In this document: one piece after another, positions 1 to 8,214 of the stretch
How the letters are laid out: each line of letters begins with the position of its first letter
How positions within the stretch are numbered: position 1 is the first letter of the stretch
Source of the DNA: Lachnospiraceae bacterium UBA7093
GTDB taxonomy: Bacteria; Bacillota; Clostridia; Lachnospirales; Lachnospiraceae
Assembly: GCA_002492465.1 (NCBI GenBank)
Contig: DKYT01000050.1
Coordinates: forward strand, 494 to 42,048
Reading direction: 5' to 3'
DNA: 41,555 nt
Program-made: the position numbers and the translations under genes
Notes under the pieces: model-generated
Told to the model about the DNA's origin: nothing
The model's input: only the letters and a program-made list of their open reading frames with translations
Databases searched by the model: none

Positions 1-70
1 TCCATAATGCCGCCCCAAAACATCGGTCTGAACCGCCAACTCGATTATCCCTGCTTAATCTAAATAATAT

Positions 71-99
71 TTGAAATTCATAAAATATTTTCATATAAT
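71..99 (+). promoter_or_regulatory. sigma-A-type promoter of the first CPBP gene
   Basis: TTGAAA at 71-76 and TATAAT at 94-99 are separated by 17 bp in an AT-rich stretch. The gene start lies about 40 bp downstream, after a good Shine-Dalgarno (AGGGGAG). The first 70 bases of the window show nothing recognisable. Confidence 0.75.
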
Positions 100-137
100 G
101 AAATTTGTAACAATCAATAGAAAAGGGGAGAAATGAT

Positions 138-1106
138 ATGAGTGTTTCATTTTTAGATTTGCACCTTGAAAAACCCGAGGCGGTAGTGAAGGCGCAGGAA
201 AAGCAAAAAGGCTTAAACTGGTTTCTGGAAATGTTGATTTTCATTGGCGTTTTCGCTGTGGTGGGCATTTTTCAGACGCTGCTTTTAATACCGGGAGAAA
301 TTCCCATGCTTGCTATGAATCCGGAGTATCAAGCGGCGGTGGCGTCCGGTGATGTTGCGAAAATAGCGGAAGTAACGGAAGTGATTGTAAGTTCAGATGC
401 TTTCGCGGTTTTGTCGCTGTTTTCCAATGTGGGCATGATAGTGGTGCCTATTTTATTTTGCAGGTGGATTCAGAAGAGAAAACCGGATACCCTTGGCTTT
501 ACCCGGAAGGGAGCGGGGAAGGAATATCTCATAGGTTTGGGAACGGGATTTATAGCATTTTCGGTGGTTGTACTGATCTGCGTGGTGACCGGCTCTGTGA
601 AATTAACAGGCTTTTCACCGGATTTCGGCATAGGGATGTTTTTACTGTTTCTGGCTGGTTTTATGATTCAGGGAATGGCGGAGGAAGTGATGTGCCGGGG
701 ATACTTTATGACTTCTCTTGGAAGACGTTATCCCATGTGGGCGGCGGTCTTTGCAAATTCATTGATTTTTGCCGGATTGCATTTGTTCAATAATGGGATC
801 AGTGTTCTTGCCTTTATCAATTTAATTTTATTTGGCGTGGTAGCTTCGCTGTATTTTGTTAAGCGGGGAAGCATCTGGGGAATCGGTGCGTTTCACAGTA
901 TTTGGAATTTGGTGCAGGGGAATTTTTACGGATTCCAGGTAAGCGGCGTGGTTGTAAAGTGTTCTGTGTTCAGCAGCGCCGCGGCGGAGGATAAGGGTAT
1001 TATAAACGGCGGTGCCTTCGGACCGGAGGGAGGGCTTGCCGTCACCATCGTATTTTTGGTGGCAATCTGTATCCTTCTCAGAAAGAAGCCCCAAAAGCAG
1101 GCATAA
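138..1106 (+). CDS. CPBP family intramembrane glutamic endopeptidase
   Basis: The protein has 322 residues and about seven to eight hydrophobic segments. It carries the CPBP (Abi/Rce1) signature: EEVMCR at residues 182-187 (the EExxxR motif), a histidine at about 215 in FAGLHL, and a histidine and asparagine in the later segment FHSIWN (residues 252-257). These are the expected catalytic Glu and His residues of this membrane protease family. Members act on prenylated proteins, bacteriocin or signalling peptides, or have no known substrate, and nothing here identifies the substrate. The gene has its own promoter and is convergent with the symporter gene, whose stop codon lies only 6 bp away. 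A second, unrelated-looking CPBP gene lies at 32566-33510. Confidence 0.9.
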   Translation: MSVSFLDLHLEKPEAVVKAQEKQKGLNWFLEMLIFIGVFAVVGIFQTLLLIPGEIPMLAMNPEYQAAVASGDVAKIAEVTEVIVSSDAFAVLSLFSNVGMIVVPILFCRWIQKRKPDTLGFTRKGAGKEYLIGLGTGFIAFSVVVLICVVTGSVKLTGFSPDFGIGMFLLFLAGFMIQGMAEEVMCRGYFMTSLGRRYPMWAAVFANSLIFAGLHLFNNGISVLAFINLILFGVVASLYFVKRGSIWGIGAFHSIWNLVQGNFYGFQVSGVVVKCSVFSSAAAEDKGIINGGAFGPEGGLAVTIVFLVAICILLRKKPQKQA

Positions 1107-1112
1107 TCCTGA

Positions 1113-2516
1113 TCAGCGCCTGCGCATATGGTTCCTTTCATAATCCTTCAGGGAATCCAGGCATTGGCGGGACATGGGGAACAAAGCGATCATATTGAAA
1201 ATGGTCATCAGACCGATTCCGATATCGCCCAGATCCCATACAAAGGTATATGCCGCCATACCGCCGATAAACAGCATAACCAGCGCGAGAAGCTTATACA
1301 GCGTCTGGGAAAGCCAGTTGTCGCCGAACAGGTATGCGATATTGGGTCTGGCATAAAAAAGAATGCCAATAAAGGTGGAAAAGCTGAAAAGCCATAAGAT
1401 GGCGGCAATAAAAATGACACCGAATTTGCCCAGGTGGTAGTCCATTGCAGTCTGCAAAAGATCCATGCCCATAAGCCCGCCGGTAAGCTTTGCCGGGGTC
1501 AGCAGCATGATCATGGCGGAGCAGCTGCAGATCACGATGGTATCGATGAACACACCGAAAGACTGAAGAAGCCCTTCTTTTGCAGGATGGTCTATGTCGG
1601 CGGCAGCCGCGGCGCAGGGAGCGGATCCGGAGCCTGCCTCATTGGAAAACAGCCCGCGTTTGGCTCCGTTCATGATAACGGCGCCGATTCCACCGGCAGC
1701 AGCCTGGCGGAAGCCCCATGCCTCGGAGAAGATCTGCTGAAAAACAGAAGGCAGAAGGGAGGCATTTTTCAAAATAATAAATAAAGTAATCAGAAAATAC
1801 ATGCCAGCCATAATAGGGACGATCACGTTTAAAACCTTTACGGTAGCGTTTTTGCGCAGCACGATCACGGCGGCAATCAATACAAGAAGAATGGTAGTAT
1901 AAAGAGGCGGAATCTGAAAGGCATTGGAAAAGGCGGAGGAAACGGAGTTGCCGATCACCTGACTGATGCCGCACCAGCAGATTAAGCCGGAGAGAGCAAA
2001 CAGGGCAGCAATTACGGAACGTTTCCGGTTGCTGTCTTTTTTGATGAACAGATGATGAATATAGTAAGCAGGACCTCCTCTGTAGCCTCCGTACAGGGGA
2101 TCTTTTTCTTTGTACAGCTGTGCCAGGGTAGCTTCCACAAAGGCGGTGGAAGAGCCAAGCAGCGCCGTAATCCACATCCAAAAAACTGCGCCTGCGCCGC
2201 CTAAGGAAATTGCCGCCACAACGCCTACCAGATTTCCCATGCCCACCCGGGTTGCAGTGGAAATAATCAGCGCCTGGACGCCGGAAATTGCTCCTTTGTG
2301 GGAGGATACCTTTTTCTCGGCGGTGATTTTCAGCATTTCAGGAAAAAGGCGGAAGGGCAGAAATTTTGTGCGGACGGTGAAATAAATACCGGAAGGAATT
2401 AAAAGGATAACCAACAGGGATAACCCCAGAGAGCTTCCTCCGGGCAGAGGGATCGAAATCAGGTCGCCCCAGAGAAATTGATAAATTGTATGGATTAGTT
2501 TTACAATTTGGTTCAT
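1113..2516 (-). CDS. AGCS family alanine/glycine:sodium symporter
   Basis: This 467-residue polytopic membrane protein matches the alanine-or-glycine:cation symporter family in length and layout. The visible AGCS hallmarks are a TRVGMGNLVGVV-like stretch near residue 90, a GGPAYYI segment near 150, and FSNEAGSGSAP near 290. It would import a small neutral amino acid with Na+ across the cytoplasmic membrane; the exact substrate cannot be read. The start ATG at 2516 follows AAAGGAG. It is divergent from a LysR regulator gene with a LysR-type site between them, so regulation by that protein is a reasonable inference. Confidence 0.92.
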   Translation of the reverse strand: MNQIVKLIHTIYQFLWGDLISIPLPGGSSLGLSLLVILLIPSGIYFTVRTKFLPFRLFPEMLKITAEKKVSSHKGAISGVQALIISTATRVGMGNLVGVVAAISLGGAGAVFWMWITALLGSSTAFVEATLAQLYKEKDPLYGGYRGGPAYYIHHLFIKKDSNRKRSVIAALFALSGLICWCGISQVIGNSVSSAFSNAFQIPPLYTTILLVLIAAVIVLRKNATVKVLNVIVPIMAGMYFLITLFIILKNASLLPSVFQQIFSEAWGFRQAAAGGIGAVIMNGAKRGLFSNEAGSGSAPCAAAAADIDHPAKEGLLQSFGVFIDTIVICSCSAMIMLLTPAKLTGGLMGMDLLQTAMDYHLGKFGVIFIAAILWLFSFSTFIGILFYARPNIAYLFGDNWLSQTLYKLLALVMLFIGGMAAYTFVWDLGDIGIGLMTIFNMIALFPMSRQCLDSLKDYERNHMRRR

Positions 2517-2550
2517 TTTGAAAATACTCCTTTACATTCCTTCTGCTCTC

Positions 2551-2579
2551 AGTATATAGTAGAAGCAAGCATCTGTAAA
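2551..2579 (-). promoter_or_regulatory. promoter of the AGCS symporter gene
   Basis: On the minus strand TTTACA (2574-2579) and TATACT (2551-2556) are 17 bp apart. They lie about 35 bp before the symporter start codon and face away from the LysR gene. Confidence 0.7.
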
Positions 2580-2601
2580 ACCGATAAAGATAATAATATT
2601 A

Positions 2602-2616
2602 ATCGAAAAAATCGAT
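2602..2616. promoter_or_regulatory. putative LysR-type operator (ATC-N9-GAT)
   Basis: A perfect inverted repeat ATCGA-N5-TCGAT contains the T-N11-A core that LysR-type regulators recognise. It lies 11 bp before the TTG start of the LysR gene and about 25 bp upstream of the symporter -35 box. That position fits both autorepression and control of the divergent symporter. Confidence 0.5.
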
Positions 2617-2627
2617 GGAGAGAAAAA

Positions 2628-3548
2628 TTGGAAATCAAAAATCTAACCACCTTTATTTACGTGGCGGAATTGAACAGCTTTACAAAGGCGGCTGAAAAGC
2701 TGGGTTACTCCCAGTCCACCGTATCCTTTCAGATCAAGCAGCTGGAAAGAGAACTGGATTCCCAGCTGTTTGAAAGAATCAACCATACGGTGGCATTGAC
2801 GGAGAAGGGGAAGGAAGTGCTCAAATATGCCCATCAGATCAGCGAATTGACCCAGGGATTGGAAAAAAAGATGCGCGACGAAAGACATGCCGCAGGTCAT
2901 GTTCGCCTTGCTATGGCGGATTCCCTTTGCGATTCGCTGCTGGCGGACCGGTTTTTGGATTTCAGAAACCGATATCCGGATATTACCCTGAAAATTACGG
3001 CGGCGGTTACCCAGGAGATGTTTCGGCTGCTGGATCACAATGAGGCGGATGTGATTTTAACCCTGGACAATCATATTTATGATAGGGAATATGTGATCGT
3101 AAGGGAAGAAAAGGTGGGAATGCATTTTGTGGCGAGAGGAGATTCCCCTTTGGCAAAGCGTCCGGCGCTTTTGGTTCGGGAACTGACAGACGAGCCTTTT
3201 ATTCTGACGGAAAAGGGGATGAGTTATCGAAGGCTTATGGACGAAAAGCTTGCGGCAATGTCTTTGGAAATACAGCCTGTTTTGGAAATCGGAAGCACGT
3301 CGCTGATCTGTTCTCTGGTGGAGCAGGGAGTGGGAATTTCGTTTCTGCCGGATTATGTCACGGCAAAGGGAATTGCCGCCGGAAAGATTGTATGCCTGAG
3401 GGTGGAGGATTTTGAGATTGAAATATGGAAACAGCTTTTGTATCATCGGGATAAATGGGTGTCGCCCCAGATGGAATCGGTAATACGGTATTGTGTAAGC
3501 AGAGAATTTGACTCAGCTTTTGAAAGGGATGTTTCATTTCAACATTAG
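2628..3548 (+). CDS. LysR family transcriptional regulator
   Basis: The protein has 306 residues from the TTG at 2628, which is preceded by GGAG. An upstream in-frame start at 2508 would add 40 residues that look nothing like a LysR N-terminus. The N-terminal winged helix-turn-helix is typical: LTTFIYVAEL, then SFTKAAEKLGYSQSTVSFQIKQL-like residues about 5-40. The C-terminal part resembles the periplasmic-binding-like effector domain. No effector can be predicted. It is divergent from an AGCS symporter and probably controls it. A LysR-type inverted repeat lies just upstream of its start. Confidence 0.9.
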   Translation: MEIKNLTTFIYVAELNSFTKAAEKLGYSQSTVSFQIKQLERELDSQLFERINHTVALTEKGKEVLKYAHQISELTQGLEKKMRDERHAAGHVRLAMADSLCDSLLADRFLDFRNRYPDITLKITAAVTQEMFRLLDHNEADVILTLDNHIYDREYVIVREEKVGMHFVARGDSPLAKRPALLVRELTDEPFILTEKGMSYRRLMDEKLAAMSLEIQPVLEIGSTSLICSLVEQGVGISFLPDYVTAKGIAAGKIVCLRVEDFEIEIWKQLLYHRDKWVSPQMESVIRYCVSREFDSAFERDVSFQH

Positions 3549-3596
3549 ATGTGCTATGATAGTAGGGAAGCGTAACGCTTCGGCGTGGAGGATAAG

Positions 3597-4859
3597 ATGA
3601 ATTCAGGGCTGGTCAGCACCAAGGACGTATATAATGTTGTGAGAAGAGCGTTGGGAGTTATGGATGCCCAGATTTTGCAGCATGGAGAGATTACAGGATA
3701 TATTTTTCATAATATGTTGAAGGCGGAGGGCGGCTATACGGAAGTGGAATTGGCTGAATATACTCTGATTGGCATGCTGCATGATCTGGGGATGATCAAG
3801 ACCGGCTATAAAGGAGATATTGTGGAATGCGAGAAAACCAACGTGTGGGCTCATTCCATCTATGGATATCTGTTTCTAAACAATCTTTCGCCGGTGGGAG
3901 GTAAGGCTGAAATCGTACTTTATCATCATCTGCCTTATAAGCTCCATGGGCAGATCAAAAGCAGCTATATGCGGCTTACGGAATATTTGATCCTTGCAGA
4001 CAAGCTTGCGGTCTTTTTACATACGGAGGGAAATGGAGACAACAAAGGGAAATTTATACGGCAGGCAAGAGGAGAACTGTCCGCCAAGGCGCTGGAATTG
4101 TTCCAGATGGCGCAGATCAGGTTCGACATTTTAGGAAAATTGAAGACAGAAGCATATCAAAAAGAAATGGAGCGCTTTTTTGGGAGAGTTCCCTTTACGG
4201 AAGGGCAGAAAAGAGGATTTTTGGATATGCTGATTTACGCAATAGATTTCAGAAGCCAGCCCACCGTCATCCATACCATGTCAACCAGAACTTTTGCTTT
4301 AGAATTGGGGCGGCTTATGCGTTTATCCGCAATGGAATTGCAGATCTTATATTACAGTTCTCTTCTTCATGACATTGGAAAGATTGTTATACCGATTTCT
4401 ATTTTGGAAGCGCCAAGAAGGCTTACTGATGAAGAAATGCGGATTATGAAGGCTCATGTTGTGATAACGGATAAAATTCTGCGGGGGGCAATGGATGACC
4501 GGATTGTAGAGGTGGCGGTAAGGCATCATGAAAAGCTGGACGGTTCAGGGTACCCCAACGGAATTATGGGAAGAGATCTGTCCAGATTGGAGAGGATCGT
4601 CGCGGTAGCGGATATTCTAAGTGCTCTCTACGGCAAACGAAGCTACAAGGAATCCTTTCCCCCGGAAAAAATCAAGGAAATCCTGATTTCAGATGCCAAT
4701 GAGGGTAAGATTTGCAGTCAGGTAGTGCAGACTGCAATCAGCAATTATGATGTTATCATTAAAAATTATGAGAAACAAAGGGACGAGACCATGGAGAAAT
4801 ACATGGAGATTGTCAACCAGTATGACAGTATTTATGAACGGTTTAAAAATTTTGAGTAA
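3597..4859 (+). CDS. tandem HD / HD-GYP domain protein, likely c-di-GMP phosphodiesterase
   Basis: The protein has 420 residues. I start it at the ATG at 3597 because GGAGG at 3587-3591 is correctly spaced for it; the in-frame GTG at 3585 precedes that site. The N-terminal half has one HD domain (MLHDLGMIK, then AHSIYGY and YHHLPY). The C-terminal half has a complete HD-GYP domain: LLHDIGKIV, AHVVITD, and HHEKLDGSGYP with the GYP signature. HD-GYP enzymes hydrolyse cyclic di-GMP. No sensor or receiver domain is fused. The tail looks coiled-coil. It sits just after lysR and before nth with no obvious functional link. Confidence 0.88.
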   Translation: MNSGLVSTKDVYNVVRRALGVMDAQILQHGEITGYIFHNMLKAEGGYTEVELAEYTLIGMLHDLGMIKTGYKGDIVECEKTNVWAHSIYGYLFLNNLSPVGGKAEIVLYHHLPYKLHGQIKSSYMRLTEYLILADKLAVFLHTEGNGDNKGKFIRQARGELSAKALELFQMAQIRFDILGKLKTEAYQKEMERFFGRVPFTEGQKRGFLDMLIYAIDFRSQPTVIHTMSTRTFALELGRLMRLSAMELQILYYSSLLHDIGKIVIPISILEAPRRLTDEEMRIMKAHVVITDKILRGAMDDRIVEVAVRHHEKLDGSGYPNGIMGRDLSRLERIVAVADILSALYGKRSYKESFPPEKIKEILISDANEGKICSQVVQTAISNYDVIIKNYEKQRDETMEKYMEIVNQYDSIYERFKNFE

Positions 4860-4876
4860 AAGGATATGAAAAGACG

Positions 4877-5530
4877 ATGACAAAAGAGAAACTGGCACTT
4901 GCAATTATAGAACGGTTGAAGAAAGAATACCCGGATGCAGGGTGCACTCTTGACTATAATCAGGCATGGAAATTGCTGGTAAGTGTGCGGTTGGCGGCGC
5001 AATGCACGGATGCAAGAGTGAATGTAGTAGTGGAAGATCTGTATGCCGAATTTCCTGATATAGAATCTCTTGCGGCAGCGCCGGTAGAGGAAATCGAACG
5101 CATTGTAAAGCCCTGTGGCCTGGGACACAGTAAAGCAAGGGACATCAGCGCCTGTATGAAGATTCTGTGGGAGGAGTACCAGGGAAATGTGCCGGATGAT
5201 TTTGATACGCTGCTAAAACTTCCAGGAGTGGGGCGTAAAAGCGCCAACCTGATTATGGGAGATGTATTTGGAAAGCCCGCTATTGTAACGGATACCCATT
5301 GCATTCGCCTGGTAAACCGCATGGGGCTGGTAGATGGGATCAGAGATCCTAAGAAAGTTGAAATGGCTTTGTGGAAGTTGATTCCACCGGAGGAGGGCAG
5401 TGATTTTTGCCACCGTCTGGTTTATCATGGAAGAGAAATCTGTACTGCAAGAACCAATCCCTACTGTGACAGATGTTGTCTGAAAGATTTGTGTCCAAAA
5501 TGCGGTGTGGAGCAGGGAAAAGTCAAATAA
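4877..5530 (+). CDS. nth: endonuclease III (DNA glycosylase/AP lyase)
   Basis: The protein has 217 residues, typical for Nth. It has the helix-hairpin-helix LPGVGRKSAN with the catalytic lysine, and the catalytic aspartate in VTDTHC. Four C-terminal cysteines would hold the [4Fe-4S] cluster. Their spacing is C-x7-C-x2-C-x5-C, one residue longer in the first loop than the E. coli pattern. It removes oxidised pyrimidines in base excision repair. The gap to the preceding HD-GYP gene is 17 bp, so they may be co-transcribed. Confidence 0.95.
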   Translation: MTKEKLALAIIERLKKEYPDAGCTLDYNQAWKLLVSVRLAAQCTDARVNVVVEDLYAEFPDIESLAAAPVEEIERIVKPCGLGHSKARDISACMKILWEEYQGNVPDDFDTLLKLPGVGRKSANLIMGDVFGKPAIVTDTHCIRLVNRMGLVDGIRDPKKVEMALWKLIPPEEGSDFCHRLVYHGREICTARTNPYCDRCCLKDLCPKCGVEQGKVK

Positions 5531-5577
5531 GGAAATGAAAGCATGTCTGCTGAAGGAATCCTGATCTAAAAAAGGGG

Positions 5578-5606
5578 TTGACGAAATGCAGACATTGTTT
5601 TATGAT
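5578..5606 (+). promoter_or_regulatory. promoter of the metal-efflux operon
   Basis: TTGACG (5578-5583) and TATGAT (5601-5606) are separated by exactly 17 bp. Transcription would start near 5612, inside the palindrome at 5611-5630. Confidence 0.8.
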
Positions 5607-5610
5607 GAAC

Positions 5611-5630
5611 ATATGAACAGTTGTTCAAAT
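5611..5630. promoter_or_regulatory. ArsR/SmtB-type operator
   Basis: ATATGAACA and TGTTCAAAT form an inverted repeat (8 of 9 positions complementary) around a 2-bp centre. This closely matches the TGAACA...TGTTCA operators known for the SmtB/CadC/CzrA repressors. It covers the predicted transcription start and lies about 30 bp before the repressor start codon, as expected for autorepression relieved by metal. Confidence 0.8.
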
Positions 5631-5659
5631 GAATGAATAATATAAAGGAGGGCAATACT

Positions 5660-6019
5660 TTGGCGATTCATGACGTAGAATGCTGCGAGACTTTTCAAAC
5701 CCATGAAGAGATTTTGAAGCTGGTGAATGCACAGATGCCGGAGGAGGATGAATTGTATGATCTTGCGGAGCTGTTTAAGGTGTTTGGGGACTCCACCAGA
5801 ATCAGGATTCTGTATGTGCTGTTTGAGGCGGAAGTATGCGTGTGCGATCTGGCGCAGGTTCTGAATATGACCCAGTCGGCGGTTTCTCATCAGCTGAAGA
5901 TTCTGAAGCAGTCAAAGCTGGTGAAAAGCAGGCGGGAAGGGAAATCGGTATTTTATTCTCTTGCCGACGGTCATGTGAGAACCATTATTGCCCAGGGAAG
6001 AGAACACATCAACGAATAA
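5660..6019 (+). CDS. ArsR/SmtB family metal-sensing repressor (CadC-like)
   Basis: The protein has 119 residues from the TTG at 5660, which follows a strong AAAGGAGGG. The ATG at 5633 would add nine residues but has no good site. The winged helix-turn-helix is clear (VCDLAQVLNMTQSAVSHQL). Two metal sites of the family can be seen. One is cysteines near the N-terminus (ECCE) with CVC in the recognition-helix region, as in CadC. The other is D-x-H-x10-H in the last helix, as in CzrA/SmtB, although the final family histidine is not conserved. It probably senses Zn, Cd or Pb and represses the operon. Confidence 0.92.
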   Translation: MAIHDVECCETFQTHEEILKLVNAQMPEEDELYDLAELFKVFGDSTRIRILYVLFEAEVCVCDLAQVLNMTQSAVSHQLKILKQSKLVKSRREGKSVFYSLADGHVRTIIAQGREHINE

Positions 6020-6040
6020 AGAAAGGCTGGTAAGGTAAAA

Positions 6041-6259
6041 ATGAAGAAAAAATGGAAACTGGAAGATTTGGATTGTGCAAACTGCGCGGCAAAGATGGAA
6101 GAGGCGATCAAGAAGATCCCAGGCGTAAACGATGCGAACGTAAGCTTTCTGGCACAGAAGATGACTATTGATGCCGAGGATGACCGGTTTGAGGAAATTA
6201 TGAAGGAGGTTGTAAGAGTCTGCGCAAAGGTAGAGCCTGACTGCCGGATTCTTATGTAA
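6041..6259 (+). CDS. stand-alone heavy-metal-associated (HMA) domain protein
   Basis: This 72-residue protein is a single ferredoxin-like HMA domain with DCANC at residues 11-15. An aspartate just before the CxxC is typical of the metal-binding domains of Zn/Cd/Pb ATPases; copper domains usually have MTCxxC. A further cysteine lies near the C-terminus. It is encoded 11 bp before an ATPase that has no HMA domain of its own. It therefore probably serves as the detached N-terminal metal-binding domain or as a metallochaperone for that pump. Confidence 0.88.
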   Translation: MKKKWKLEDLDCANCAAKMEEAIKKIPGVNDANVSFLAQKMTIDAEDDRFEEIMKEVVRVCAKVEPDCRILM

Positions 6260-6270
6260 AGAGATAGATT

Positions 6271-8139
6271 ATGTCCAAGAAACAGCAGAAAATGCTTGTT
6301 CGCATTGTAATCACTTTCGTCATCTTTGTGGGATTGCTCTTATGCGAACATACGGGACGGCTGGATGGAATCGAGCATACCTGGTTCCTGTTCCTGATTT
6401 ATTTGATCCCTTATCTGATCATTGGCTATGACATTATATATAAGGCGGCGAGAAACATCAGCCATGGGCAGGTGTTTGATGAGAACTTTCTTATGATGAT
6501 TGCCACTTTTGGCGCTTTGGGAGTGAGAGAATACTCTGAGGCAGTGGCTGTTATGCTTTTTTATCAGGTGGGAGAGCTTTTTCAAGGGTATGCAGTGGGA
6601 AAATCCAGACAGTCTATCTCCGATATGATGGATATCTGTCCGGAATATGCCAATCTTGAAATGGAAGGGAAGCTGACCCGGGTGGATCCTGATGAGGTGG
6701 AGATCGGAAGCCTGATTGTAGTTAAGCCGGGGGAGAGAATTCCTCTTGACGGCATAGTGGTAGAGGGAGAGTCCTTTATTGATACGGCGGCGCTTACCGG
6801 CGAATCAGTGCCCCGGAAAGCGGCGCCGGGAGATGAAATCATAAGCGGTTGTGTAAATGGCAGTGGTACCCTGAAGGTACAGGTGACCAGGGAATTTGAT
6901 GATTCCACAGTGGCTAAGATTTTAGAGTTGGTGGAGAACGCCAGCAGCAAAAAGGCTAAGGTTGAAAATTTCATTACCAAATTTGCCAAATATTATACTC
7001 CTGTCGTAACCGTCGGAGCCGCCCTGTTGGCGGTGCTGCCGCCTCTGATTTTAGGAGGAGGCTGGGGAGACTGGATTCAGAGGGCATGTATCTTTCTGGT
7101 GATTTCCTGTCCCTGCGCGTTGGTGATTTCAGTGCCCCTTGGATTTTTCGGCGGAATCGGAGCCGCCTCCAGGATCGGCGTATTAATCAAAGGCAGCAAT
7201 TATCTGGAAGCGGTTGCCGAGATGACCACCATTGTTTTTGATAAAACGGGAACCCTCACCAAAGGAGAGTTTAAGGTGCAGGCACTTTTCCCCAATGGCT
7301 GCACAAAGGAAGCGCTTTTGGAGCTGGCAGCATTGGGAGAGGGATATTCCAATCATCCGATTGCCGGCTCCATCAGGGAGGCTTACGGAAAAGAGACGGA
7401 TTTAAGCCGGGTAGGGAAGGCGGAGGAGATAGCAGGTTATGGTATTTGCGTTCCCATCGATGGAAAAGAGGTATTTCTTGGCAATGAAAAGCTGATGAAA
7501 ATGAAACAGATTCCTTATCAGACGGCGGAGCATACGGGAACGATTGTTTACGTTGCCTGTGAAGATCAGTACATGGGCGCCATCGCCATTGCCGACTCCG
7601 TAAAAGAGGGGGCAAAGGAAGCCATTCAAAGGATGAAGCAGGTAGGCGTTAAAAAATGCGTAATGCTTACAGGAGATACCGCCCGGGCGGCTGAGGCTAT
7701 TGCAAAAGAGATCGGAATCGACGAGGTTCACGCACAGCTTCTTCCGGGGGATAAAGTTGCCAGAGTAGAAACGCTTTTGGAAGCGCAGAAGGAAAAAGAA
7801 AAGCTTGCCTTCGTAGGGGATGGCATTAACGATGCGCCGGTGCTTACCAGAGCGGATATCGGTATCGCTATGGGCAGCATGGGATCCGATGCGGCAATCG
7901 AAGCGGCGGACGTGGTTTTGATGGACGATGATGTGCGGAAAATCGCGGCGGTGGTTGGCATTTCCAGAAAGACCTTAAGAATTGTAAAGCAGAATATTGT
8001 ATTTGCCCTTGCCGTTAAGGCACTGGTGCTGCTTTTGGGCGCTTTTGGCGCTGCCAATATGTGGGAAGCGGTGTTTGCGGATGTAGGGGTTTCTGTTATT
8101 GCGATTTTGAACGCCATGCGTGCGCTGAAAGGAGAATAG
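6271..8139 (+). CDS. cadA: P1B-type Zn2+/Cd2+/Pb2+-exporting ATPase
   Basis: The protein has 622 residues. It has the P-type ATPase motifs in order: TGES near 177, CPC at 280-282 in the transport helix, DKTGTLT from 324 with the phosphorylated aspartate, and GDGINDAP near 516. The C-terminal helices have a lysine (AVKAL) and an aspartate (FADVGVS) at the positions that mark Zn/Cd/Pb pumps of the ZntA/CadA type. It would export divalent soft metals from the cytoplasm. The N-terminus goes directly into membrane segments without an HMA domain, which is encoded separately upstream. The operon is probably controlled by the ArsR repressor two genes upstream. Confidence 0.94.
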   Translation: MSKKQQKMLVRIVITFVIFVGLLLCEHTGRLDGIEHTWFLFLIYLIPYLIIGYDIIYKAARNISHGQVFDENFLMMIATFGALGVREYSEAVAVMLFYQVGELFQGYAVGKSRQSISDMMDICPEYANLEMEGKLTRVDPDEVEIGSLIVVKPGERIPLDGIVVEGESFIDTAALTGESVPRKAAPGDEIISGCVNGSGTLKVQVTREFDDSTVAKILELVENASSKKAKVENFITKFAKYYTPVVTVGAALLAVLPPLILGGGWGDWIQRACIFLVISCPCALVISVPLGFFGGIGAASRIGVLIKGSNYLEAVAEMTTIVFDKTGTLTKGEFKVQALFPNGCTKEALLELAALGEGYSNHPIAGSIREAYGKETDLSRVGKAEEIAGYGICVPIDGKEVFLGNEKLMKMKQIPYQTAEHTGTIVYVACEDQYMGAIAIADSVKEGAKEAIQRMKQVGVKKCVMLTGDTARAAEAIAKEIGIDEVHAQLLPGDKVARVETLLEAQKEKEKLAFVGDGINDAPVLTRADIGIAMGSMGSDAAIEAADVVLMDDDVRKIAAVVGISRKTLRIVKQNIVFALAVKALVLLLGAFGAANMWEAVFADVGVSVIAILNAMRALKGE

Positions 8140-8148
8140 GATAGGGCA

Positions 8149-8178
8149 TTGTGTCTCTATCCGGACATATGTTATAAT
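8149..8178 (+). promoter_or_regulatory. promoter of the two-component operon
   Basis: TTGTGT (8149-8154) and TATAAT (8173-8178) are spaced by 18 bp, about 40 bp before the first gene of the operon. The -35 region lies in an inverted repeat (GGATAG at 8139-8144, CTATCC at 8157-8162) that could be an operator. I see no copy of the 11-bp TGATG repeats found at 12213-12278. Confidence 0.6.
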
Positions 8179-8214
8179 ATTTCAGACCCATAAAACAAAA
8201 GAGAAGCCGGTGAC

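Noticed and set aside
1639..2181. Minus-strand frame of 180 codons within the AGCS symporter
   Set aside because: It is an out-of-frame shadow of the symporter, rich in Arg and Ser, with no ribosome site.
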